This document shows, one piece after another, positions 1-7,550 of a stretch of DNA of 41,086 nt. A program made the position numbers and the translations under genes. The notes under the pieces were generated by a model that saw only the letters and a program-made list of their open reading frames with translations, ran no database searches and was not told the DNA's origin. How positions within the stretch are numbered: the stretch's first letter is position 1; every line of letters begins with the position of its first letter. Source of the DNA: Flavobacterium wongokense (lineage in GTDB: Bacteria > Bacteroidota > Bacteroidia > Flavobacteriales > Flavobacteriaceae); the NCBI RefSeq assembly GCF_021608265.1, contig NZ_JAKIHP010000010.1:1-41086 (forward strand), written 5' to 3'.

Positions 1-1190
1 TCCGGGAACTGAGCCTGAGCCGCAGCAAGAGCAGCAGCATCACTACATTCTACCGTTGCGTTAAGCGAACCAGCAGTAGTAGTCCATGTTGGAGCAGTTG
101 TATCCTGAACGTTGATTACCTGAGTGAATGTTGCAGAAACATTACCACAAGCGTCAGTTACTGTCCATGTATTTGTATAAGAACCGGCATTAGCACAGTT
201 AGCAGAAGCTACGAACTGACCAGCAACCTTCACGATGTTAGTCACATCAGCATCACATAAGTCAGAAGCTATCGGGAACTGAGCCTGAGCAGCAGCAATA
301 GCCGCAGCATCGCTACATTCTACAGTAGCGTTAAGCGAACCTGCAGTAGTAGTCCATGTTGGAGCAGTAGTGTCCTGAACAGTGATTACCTGAGTAAATG
401 TTGCAGAAACATTACCACAAGCGTCAGTTACCGTCCATGTATTTGTATAAGAACCGGCATTAGCACAGTTAGCAGAAGCAACGAACTGACCTGATACTTT
501 TACGATGTTAGTTACATCAGTATCACATGCGTCAGCAGCTACCGGGAACTGAGCCTGAGCCGCAGCAAGAGCAGCAGCATCGCTACATTCTACAGTTGCG
601 TTAAGCGAACCTGCAGCAGTAGTCCATGTTGGAGCTGTAGTATCCTGAACATTGATTACCTGAGTAAATGTTGCAGAAACATTTCCACAAGCGTCAGTTA
701 CTGTCCATGTATTAGTATAAGAACCGGCATTTGCGCAACCAGCAGAAGCTACAAACTGACCAGCAACTTTCACGATGTTCGTCACATCTGAATCACATAA
801 GTCAGAAGCTACCGGGAACTGAGCCTGAGCCGCAGCAATAGCCGCAGCATCGCTACATTCTACAGTTGCGTTAAGCGAACCTGCAGCAGTAGTCCATGTT
901 GGAGCTGTAGTATCCTGAACAGTGATTACCTGAGTAAATGTTGCAGAAACATTACCACAAGCGTCAGTTACCGTCCAAGTATTAGTATAAGAGCCAGCAT
1001 TGGCACAACCAGCAGAAGCTACAAACTGACCAGCGACTTTCACGATGTTCGTTACATCAGTATCACATGCATCAGAAGCTACCGGGAACTGAGCCTGAGC
1101 CGCAGCAAGAGCCGCAGCATTGCTACATTCTACAGTTGCGTTAAGCGCACCAGCAGCAGTAGTCCATGTTGGAGCTGTATTATCCTGGAT
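1..1190 (-). repeat. 270-bp tandem coding repeats (90-aa Ig/HYR-like units)
   Basis: The sequence ccgggaactgagcctgag or a close variant recurs at 1, 271, 541, 811 and 1081, exactly 270 bases apart, with no indels. Each unit codes for 90 residues including CANAGSYTNTWTVTDACGN and DTTAPTWTTAAGSLNATVEC. DNA identity between units looks high. Variants alternate: units at 271 and 811 share gcaatagcc and aacagtgattacc, while those at 1 and 541 share gcaagagcagc and aac(g/a)ttgattacc. The array continues past the left edge. Confidence 0.95.
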
Positions 1191-4100
1191 AGAAATAGTA
1201 ACAGTTGCAGTATCGCAATTTGTTGGGTTTAATTTTTCACAGATTCTGTAAGTGAATGTATAATCACCACAAGATGCACCTGGCAATAGGATAACATTTC
1301 CACTATTATCAATAGAAACAGAAGGAAAAGTACCTGTAAGGATTGTTAAATTCACGTTGCTTAAAGTAGCAGCAGCTCCATTCAACAAATCGTTAGTCAG
1401 GATATTTGCAATGGTTCCTGTTGTTGGACATACAATATTCTGATAAGTATCATTCACAGCATCAATAACTGGAGGAGTACACACAATAGTAACAGTTGCA
1501 GGATCACAATTGGTTGGATTTAGTTTCTCACACAAGTTATATACGATAGTATATGTTCCTGCGGCAGTACCTGCTGGTACAGAAACTTGTCCGGTAAGAA
1601 TATCTAAAACAGGAACCGGAGCTCCACCAATAGAAACTGCAGGAGTTGTAACAGTGATGTTAACCTGAGTAATATTAACAGGGTTGTTGTTTAATGTATC
1701 AGGACCATTACCATTGTTGCTTAATACGTTTCCAGCATTAGGATTTCCTGTAGTACCATTACCGCCAGACATAGTATCGTCCTGAGCAATGATTGCCGGA
1801 GGATTAACTGTAATAGTTACCGTTGCAGGATCACAATTTGTTGGATTTAATTTTTCACAAAGGTTGTATACAATAGTGTATGTTCCGGCTGGAGTTCCAG
1901 CTGGTACAGAAACCTGACCTGTAGTAGTATTTAAGACAGGAACCGGAGCACCGCCAATAGAAACTGCAGGAGTTGTAACTGAGATATTAACCTGAGTAAT
2001 AGCAACGGCGATGTTGTTTAATGTATCGGGACCATTACCGTTATTGCTTAATACGTTTCCAGCATTAGGGTTTCCATTGAAACCATTACCGCCAGGCATA
2101 GTATCGTCCTGAGCGATGATAGTTGCAGCACTAACTGTAATAGTTACTGTTGCAGGATCACAATTTGTTGGATTTAATTTTTCACATAAGTTATATACGA
2201 TAGTGTAAGTACCTGCCGGAGTTCCAGGAGGAACAGAAACCTGTCCTGTAGTGGTTGATAAAACCGGAACCGGAGCACCACCGATAGAAACTGCAGGAGT
2301 TGTAACTGTTATGTTAACCAATGCAATATTAGCAAGGCTGCCATTTAAAGTATCAATACCATGACCGTTATCATTTAAAACGTTTCCTGCGTTAGGATTT
2401 CCATTCAATCCATTACCACCAGACATAGTATCGTCCTGAGCAATGATTACCGGAGGAGTAACTGTGATAGTTACAGTTGCAGGATCACAGTTTGTTGGGT
2501 TCAATTTTTCACACAAGTTGTATACAATAGTATAGGTTCCTGCAGGAGTTCCACCAGGAACAAAAACCTGTCCGGTTGCAATGTTTAAGGTTGGAACCGG
2601 AGCACCACCAATTGAAACAGCTGGAGTTGTAACAGTTATGTTAACCTGTGTAATAGTAACAGCAATGTTGTTTAAGGTATCTGGACCATTACCATTGTTG
2701 CTTAATACGTTTCCAATATTAGGGTTTCCTGTTGTACCATTACCACCAGACATAGTATCGTCCTGAGCAATGATAGTAGCAGCACTAACTGTAATAGTTA
2801 CTGTTGCAGGATCACAATTTGTTGGGTTTAATTTTTCACAAAGGTTGTAAACAATTGTATAAGTTCCTGCCGGAGTTCCAACTGGTACTGAAATTTGTCC
2901 TGTTGTTGTGCTTAAAACCGGAACCGGAGCACCACCAATTGAAGTTGCAGGAGTTGTAACAGTTATGTTAACCAGTGAAATATCAGCATTGTTATTGTTT
3001 AATGTATCAGGACCGTTACCGTTGTTGCTTAAAACATTTCCGGCATTAGGATTACCTGCAGCACCATTACCACCAATAATTGTATCATTTTGAGCAATGA
3101 TAGTTGGAGCAGTAACCGTAATGGTTACAGTCGCAGGATCACAATTTGTGGAAGGGTTTAGTTTTTCACATAAGTTATATACGATAGTATAAGTTCCGGC
3201 TGGAGTTCCAGGAGGAACAGAAATCTGACCTGTATTGATGTTAATAACAGGAACAGGATTTCCATTTATTGGTGTAGCTGGAGTTGTAATCGTAATATTA
3301 ACATCCGTAATTTGTGCAGGATTGTTATTTAATGTATCAGGACCGTTTCCATTGTTGCTTAATACGTTTCCAACATTAGGATTTCCGCTTGTACCATTAC
3401 CACCAGCGATTGTATCATCCTGAGCAATGATAACCGGGCATTTAGTAATTGTAAAAGGGAAATTACATCCTGTACTTCCACCTGAAGGAACAGCATAATA
3501 CGTTACAGTTGAACCAGCAACCAATGGAATAGGATTGGCATCTGTATACTGAATCGAATTGATTGTTACAGGGAAACTGTTGTAGAATAATGATCCCAAT
3601 GGGAAGTTAGACGCAATTTGCGATGGCAATACAGAAGTACTTGCACTACAATAGGAGAAGTGTCTTGTGTAATCCTGGTTTGGACAATTTGCTCCAACAT
3701 AGGCTGTTCCATTAATTGCAATATTAATAGGAGTAGGGATTGGTTCACCAACACAACTTCCATTTTGAGTATATCCCTGAATTAATGATGAGTTGTTCAA
3801 AGCTACATTAGTTGTGCTACCAATACCAGTTGAGCCACCATTTACAGCTATTACGCTGCCACATGATGTGTTACTCAAAATAGCACAATCGGTAGTAGAT
3901 TTTAATTTGAATGTCAATCGAGCTAATAATGAAGCTGGATTAGCAGGTAAAACCAATGTTCCAAAATCCCAAACAATAGATCCGGTTGCTCCTAAGCTAG
4001 GATTGAAAGTGATGTTGTTTGGAGTAGGAGTTGTTTGTGGACTGAAAATAGTACCCACAGCACTTCCAGGAACATAGGTAGTGTTATAAGGAATTGGAAT

Positions 4101-5810
4101 AATCAACTTATAATTGTTAACCGCTTCCGTTCCAATATTTCTGATATCAACGTTGAAACCAGCTTCCTGACCCGGTAAAATCGTGTAAGGCTGTACAGCA
4201 GGAGAACCGTTGATAGTTGCAGTAGTAATGATTCCTTCAACTTGAGGAACATAAGCATCAACCGACATTGCTATGGTAAAAATAGAGTAAGTATCTCCAT
4301 TGGTACCATATAAGAATTTTGTTGATGTCTGACTGTTTCCAATAATACTATTATTGTTGTTCGGAATGTTGATGATACCGATATCAATACCGGTATTGTT
4401 ATCCAAGTTTGGATTTCTTGTACCAGGAGCATTGATGTATGATCTAAAGAAGTTATCAGGATTTGGGATAACACCATCCGTAGTTCTGCTTAATGTTGTA
4501 TAGTTCGCAGTGTTAAGATTTCTGATTTTAAAGTAGTCAGCAGTATATCCGATATCACCTTCACTGGCCATAACACCAATCTTCATTCCAACGTTACCAG
4601 ATACGGTAGCGTTAAAACCAGACACAGGCAATTCGATACCAGCAGATGAATTTCCGGCTTCTACATAAGCATAACCATCAAAAATGGTTACGTCTCTCCA
4701 TTTCATTTTAGAGTTTTCGTAAACAACGATAATACCCCATCCACCAGAATATCCGGTACCACCAGGATTACCTTCAAGCAAAGCCATATCGGCTACAGTA
4801 TATTGACCTAAACCGTTGGTTCTTACATAATCAGTAATTTCCGCAAATGCAGAAAAGATATTGTCATCAGTTCCTGATGGATAGTAAATATCATTAGTAC
4901 CAGCAGTAATGTCAGTATAAGCACCTGATAAAGGACCTTTAAGTTTTACAACTCTTTTGTTGAATGATTTGGTCACGTTAGTGTTAACGATGATAGTTCC
5001 GGCTACATTAACATCAGCAAATGAAGAAGATTGGGTATCATTTGTCGATAAGTTCGTTGCAGCATCACGGATTAACTTTTTGATTGTTAAGGTAACCGTT
5101 CCGTTTGTAATAGTATACGGAGTGGTTAGTGTAGCTTCTGTACCAGCAAGATTTATTGTTGCAGGAACATTTATCTCTGTTCCATTGTTGTTTAACATTA
5201 CTGTTACCCTAGGAATAGAAAGTACATTATAGAATCTAAACGCATAACTAGTACCACCAGATGTAAAAGTATAGATTGGATATCTGGTAATATTGGTTGA
5301 ACCACCTCTGCTTATTGCTAAGTTATAAGTAGTATTTGCAATGCTTTGATTGTGTCCTACAGTAAGGTTGTTGTTAATCGTCTGATTCGATGGGAATGCT
5401 TTAGTCACATCGAAAGTTGTATTGGCAGACGATTTACCTGTCCAGTATAAACCTGCAAAAACTATGTTTGAACAAGAAGGGACAGAACCATTTTCTGATG
5501 GAATCACTAATGTAGATGATGAAGAGTTCCAAGTATTTGAATCACTATCAGTATCTACATAAATCATTGTAGCATCATTATTATTTGTCGTCGCAGAATA
5601 ATTCTGAGGAGTCAAACAAGTGTTACCCAACATTGTGAAATCACCTTTGATGTTATAGATAGTTCTATTAGGACTATAGGTTGAGGTTCTTTGGGTAAAA
5701 GCTTTTCTAACCTGAGCGTCAACTGCATTCGAAAATCCAAAAAGGATTGCCAGCAATACAATTGAATGCTTAAGTTTTTTTACGATTGAGTTAAAGTATA
5801 AATTTTTCAT
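1..5810 (-). CDS. Giant repetitive secreted adhesin-like protein, N-terminal part (runs off left edge)
   Basis: An open frame starts at the ATG at 5810 and runs without a stop to the window edge, giving more than 1,930 residues. It begins with a signal peptide (about residues 1-33, hydrophobic LLAILFGFSNAVDAQ). A non-repetitive N-terminal half of about 780 residues follows, rich in Asn/Thr/Ser and beta-type sequence. Next come six units of 109 residues (core motif NLCEKLNPTNCDPATVTITV), one divergent unit, and then 90-residue units containing WTVTDACGNVSATF and QDTTAPTWTT. The C-terminus is not in the window. Flavobacterial proteins of this build normally end in a T9SS sorting or gliding-motility-associated domain; that is inferred. 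The role is probably a surface or secreted adhesin. It lies 21 bases downstream of a small secreted protein gene and is probably cotranscribed with it. The Asp/Asn/Gly-rich linkers (AQDDTMSGGNG) could bind calcium, which is speculation. Confidence 0.88.
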   Translation of the reverse strand, partial: MKNLYFNSIVKKLKHSIVLLAILFGFSNAVDAQVRKAFTQRTSTYSPNRTIYNIKGDFTMLGNTCLTPQNYSATTNNNDATMIYVDTDSDSNTWNSSSSTLVIPSENGSVPSCSNIVFAGLYWTGKSSANTTFDVTKAFPSNQTINNNLTVGHNQSIANTTYNLAISRGGSTNITRYPIYTFTSGGTSYAFRFYNVLSIPRVTVMLNNNGTEINVPATINLAGTEATLTTPYTITNGTVTLTIKKLIRDAATNLSTNDTQSSSFADVNVAGTIIVNTNVTKSFNKRVVKLKGPLSGAYTDITAGTNDIYYPSGTDDNIFSAFAEITDYVRTNGLGQYTVADMALLEGNPGGTGYSGGWGIIVVYENSKMKWRDVTIFDGYAYVEAGNSSAGIELPVSGFNATVSGNVGMKIGVMASEGDIGYTADYFKIRNLNTANYTTLSRTTDGVIPNPDNFFRSYINAPGTRNPNLDNNTGIDIGIINIPNNNNSIIGNSQTSTKFLYGTNGDTYSIFTIAMSVDAYVPQVEGIITTATINGSPAVQPYTILPGQEAGFNVDIRNIGTEAVNNYKLIIPIPYNTTYVPGSAVGTIFSPQTTPTPNNITFNPSLGATGSIVWDFGTLVLPANPASLLARLTFKLKSTTDCAILSNTSCGSVIAVNGGSTGIGSTTNVALNNSSLIQGYTQNGSCVGEPIPTPINIAINGTAYVGANCPNQDYTRHFSYCSASTSVLPSQIASNFPLGSLFYNSFPVTINSIQYTDANPIPLVAGSTVTYYAVPSGGSTGCNFPFTITKCPVIIAQDDTIAGGNGTSGNPNVGNVLSNNGNGPDTLNNNPAQITDVNITITTPATPINGNPVPVININTGQISVPPGTPAGTYTIVYNLCEKLNPSTNCDPATVTITVTAPTIIAQNDTIIGGNGAAGNPNAGNVLSNNGNGPDTLNNNNADISLVNITVTTPATSIGGAPVPVLSTTTGQISVPVGTPAGTYTIVYNLCEKLNPTNCDPATVTITVSAATIIAQDDTMSGGNGTTGNPNIGNVLSNNGNGPDTLNNIAVTITQVNITVTTPAVSIGGAPVPTLNIATGQVFVPGGTPAGTYTIVYNLCEKLNPTNCDPATVTITVTPPVIIAQDDTMSGGNGLNGNPNAGNVLNDNGHGIDTLNGSLANIALVNITVTTPAVSIGGAPVPVLSTTTGQVSVPPGTPAGTYTIVYNLCEKLNPTNCDPATVTITVSAATIIAQDDTMPGGNGFNGNPNAGNVLSNNGNGPDTLNNIAVAITQVNISVTTPAVSIGGAPVPVLNTTTGQVSVPAGTPAGTYTIVYNLCEKLNPTNCDPATVTITVNPPAIIAQDDTMSGGNGTTGNPNAGNVLSNNGNGPDTLNNNPVNITQVNITVTTPAVSIGGAPVPVLDILTGQVSVPAGTAAGTYTIVYNLCEKLNPTNCDPATVTIVCTPPVIDAVNDTYQNIVCPTTGTIANILTNDLLNGAAATLSNVNLTILTGTFPSVSIDNSGNVILLPGASCGDYTFTYRICEKLNPTNCDTATVTISIQDNTAPTWTTAAGALNATVECSNAAALAAAQAQFPVASDACDTDVTNIVKVAGQFVASAGCANAGSYTNTWTVTDACGNVSATFTQVITVQDTTAPTWTTAAGSLNATVECSDAAAIAAAQAQFPVASDLCDSDVTNIVKVAGQFVASAGCANAGSYTNTWTVTDACGNVSATFTQVINVQDTTAPTWTTAAGSLNATVECSDAAALAAAQAQFPVAADACDTDVTNIVKVSGQFVASANCANAGSYTNTWTVTDACGNVSATFTQVITVQDTTAPTWTTTAGSLNATVECSDAAAIAAAQAQFPIASDLCDADVTNIVKVAGQFVASANCANAGSYTNTWTVTDACGNVSATFTQVINVQDTTAPTWTTTAGSLNATVECSDAAALAAAQAQFP
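1495..3440 (-). repeat. 327-bp tandem coding repeats (six 109-aa units)
   Basis: The marker gttgcaggatcacaa or gtcgcaggatcacaa occurs at 1495, 1822, 2149, 2476, 2803 and 3130, exactly 327 bases apart. A more divergent relative begins at about 1204, 291 bases before the next. Each unit encodes a 109-residue domain with the Asp/Asn/Gly-rich linker IIAQDDTMSGGNG, then GNVLSNNGNGPDTLN, then PAGTYTIVYNLCEKLNPTNC. The two cysteines per unit may form a disulfide. The 3130 unit carries one extra codon in the NPSTNCD motif. Confidence 0.93.
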
Positions 5811-5831
5811 ATATTCTCTTTTTATCAATTT

Positions 5832-6365
5832 TTATTGATTGCGGTCTCCTTTGTCTATTTTATACAATAAGTTGAATCTATTATCAAAGTTAACGATGTG
5901 GCTGGCAATAGCTTCGCTGGTCGTGTTTAGCTTTGTAATAAAATAGATATATTTCAAATTAGGGAAATTTGAAAAAGCAGCTAAATCAATAGTTGAATTT
6001 AATTCACTTGCAGTGTTTATACGAAGAGTAACAATCTCAATATTATCCTTTTGGGTAATTGCATTGTTAAGTTGGTTTAACGCACTTAAATCTGTAAAAA
6101 GATTTGTAGGCGCAGCACCATAGGTTTTAACAACTCCTTCATAGTAATAAGTCGAAGACTGAACCTGGGTTACCAAGGCTTTCAATCGCTCAACGTTTAT
6201 CTGGCTGCTAGTAGTGCCTGCCATACGCGCTGAAGTTGATCCTGTTGAAAACAGTAGTGAATTCACATCTGTTACAACGATTGTTCCTTCAGCTCTGGTG
6301 CCTTGAGCAAAACTGACAGAGCAAAAGGAAACCAACATTAGAATTAATAATAGTTTTTGTTTCAT
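5832..6365 (-). CDS. Small secreted protein of unknown function, upstream of the giant adhesin
   Basis: The gene encodes 177 residues from the ATG at 6365. The frame is open upstream to 6509, but I chose this start because it opens directly into a clear signal peptide (MKQKLLLILMLVSFCSVSFA, cleavage likely after FAQ). The mature part is about 155 residues, with no cysteine, no recognised domain and no T9SS sorting domain. It has Ser/Thr-rich stretches and a segment (LAAFSNFPNLKYIYFITKL) resembling a single leucine-rich-repeat strand. Its stop is 21 bases before the adhesin start on the same strand, so the two are probably cotranscribed and this may be an accessory protein to the adhesin. It is not a PorP/SprF-type outer membrane protein, being too short and lacking a barrel-like pattern. 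Function unknown. Confidence 0.75.
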   Translation of the reverse strand: MKQKLLLILMLVSFCSVSFAQGTRAEGTIVVTDVNSLLFSTGSTSARMAGTTSSQINVERLKALVTQVQSSTYYYEGVVKTYGAAPTNLFTDLSALNQLNNAITQKDNIEIVTLRINTASELNSTIDLAAFSNFPNLKYIYFITKLNTTSEAIASHIVNFDNRFNLLYKIDKGDRNQ

Positions 6366-6382
6366 AACTTGACTTGTTTTTT

Positions 6383-6401
6383 CAAGCAAACAGATTGCTT
6401 G
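6383..6401 (-). promoter_or_regulatory. Hairpin in the leader of the secreted protein/adhesin operon
   Basis: CAAGCAA (6383-6389) pairs perfectly with TTGCTTG (6395-6401) around a 5-base loop, 17 bases before the ATG at 6365. On the minus strand it is followed by an A-run and then CAAG, which could pair instead with the 3' arm CTTG. Two mutually exclusive structures are therefore possible next to the start codon. A regulatory role is inferred, and no known riboswitch is recognised. Confidence 0.35.
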
Positions 6402-6587
6402 ATGGTTAAATAATACATTTGGGCTATTTGTTTTCATACAATAGTTTATCGGGAAAAATAATTTCGCAAAATGGGATTTCGGGCTCCGAAGTAGTTTAGA
6501 TGTAGGCATATAGGTAATAGTTATTTTGGGTCATATCTATCTTGTCGGCTAAATTAGATAGGAAACTACTAACGCACCCAAATTTTT

Positions 6588-6686
6588 CTACGAATAACCC
6601 AAAAACTCGTTTAACTGACGATTTTCCTGCATTATTTCAAGTTCATCGATAATTTTTTTGCTTTTTTGTTTAAATTTTGACATCAT
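6588..6686 (-). CDS. Possible 32-aa ORF in the leader region (doubtful)
   Basis: A double ATG at 6686/6683 opens a 32-residue frame that is Lys-rich at the N-terminus (MMSKFKQKSKKIIDELEIMQ) and ends NEFLGYS. Composition is hydrophilic and helix-prone. It sits 222 bases upstream of the secreted-protein start on the same strand. No homology is recognised and chance is a real alternative. It could be a leader peptide or a small regulator. Confidence 0.2.
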   Translation of the reverse strand: MMSKFKQKSKKIIDELEIMQENRQLNEFLGYS

Positions 6687-7058
6687 GATTTGGGTTTTTT
6701 AGAGGTTATTTTTTGCTTTTTTTAACTCTTTAACAAATCGAAAGTAGATAGTTTTATTTTATCCACCAAAAAAAACATCGATAAAATGCTATATTTCATA
6801 GATAAAATGCATAATTTAACATTTTTAAATAGAAAAAGACTACAAAAATAATTAACAAGAACCTGTTTATAACATTTTTTGTTTTTAACATTTATTTTAT
6901 TAAAATGAGAATTAAATTCTGTATAGTATGTTTCCTTGCGTTTATCGTTACCGATTTGCTTTTTAACAAAGAATTAATGTATTTACTTCCCAATGCTGTT
7001 TCATAATACACATTAAAAGCTTAAATTTATAACTTCAAACATTTTACAATACTCCGTT
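6687..7058. other. AT-rich intergenic region without a recognised gene
   Basis: This is the rest of the 693-base gap between the divergent secreted-protein gene and sixA. It is very AT-rich and contains a direct repeat gataaaatgc at about 6780 and 6801. There is a TATTTTTG match to the Bacteroidota -7 box on the minus strand at 6843-6850. A near-match TAAATTTA lies on the plus strand at 7022-7029, about 30 bases before sixA. I see no RNA gene. Confidence 0.5.
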
Positions 7059-7550
7059 ATGAAACAGCTAATATTGGTCAGGCACGCAAAATCAAGCTGG
7101 GACGCTCCGCTTCGGGACTATGACAGGCCCTTAACCAGCAAAGGAATCCAGGATGCACACCTAGTCTCTTCACATATTGGCAGTCAAATGCCTAAAACCT
7201 TTTTGGTATGGAGCAGCGCCGCAAAGCGCGCCTCAGAAACAGCCATGATTTTCGCCCAAAACATCTCATTTCCGTTTGACAGCATTATCTTTAAGGAAGA
7301 GCTCTATACTTTCGATGAAAGAAAGCTCGAGCAGATCATTAAATCTTGTCCCGATGATTACGAACATTTAATCGTTTTTGGTCATAATGAGGCAATTACC
7401 AATTTTGTCAATAAATTTGGAAATACTTTTATCGATAATGTTTCCACATCTGGGTTTGTAAATATTATATTTGACCAAACGAGTTGGAAATACATAGACA
7501 AAGGGGTAACTAAAAAAGTTGTTTTTCCAAGAGATTTAAAATTAGTATGA
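7059..7550 (+). CDS. sixA: SixA-type phosphohistidine phosphatase
   Basis: A 163-residue histidine phosphatase (RHG) family protein. The catalytic motif lies at the very start (LVRHAKSSW, residues 6-14; His9 would be the phosphorylated nucleophile). The family arginine is expected near WSSAAKRASETA (about residues 50-60), and the second histidine in the VFGHNEAITNF motif (about residue 110). The length fits single-domain SixA proteins, which remove phosphate from phosphohistidine in signalling proteins such as HPt domains. The stop overlaps the ppk1 start as ATGA, so the two genes are translationally coupled. PPK1 itself works through phosphohistidine, so a functional link to polyphosphate is plausible but unproven. 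Confidence 0.88.
   Translation: MKQLILVRHAKSSWDAPLRDYDRPLTSKGIQDAHLVSSHIGSQMPKTFLVWSSAAKRASETAMIFAQNISFPFDSIIFKEELYTFDERKLEQIIKSCPDDYEHLIVFGHNEAITNFVNKFGNTFIDNVSTSGFVNIIFDQTSWKYIDKGVTKKVVFPRDLKLV

Noticed and set aside
2581..3423. Three plus-strand ORFs of 61-62 residues, similar to each other
   Set aside because: They lie antisense to the 327-base coding repeats and recur only because the repeats do.
1..3440. Regularly spaced direct repeats resembling a CRISPR array
   Set aside because: Spacing is 270 or 327 bases with conserved sequence throughout, all inside one open reading frame; these are protein domain repeats.
6905..7006. A 33-residue plus-strand ORF with a hydrophobic start (MRIKFCIVCFLAFIVTDLLF)
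   Set aside because: It is in very AT-rich DNA with no promoter or neighbour support; it could be a small membrane peptide, but chance is as likely.
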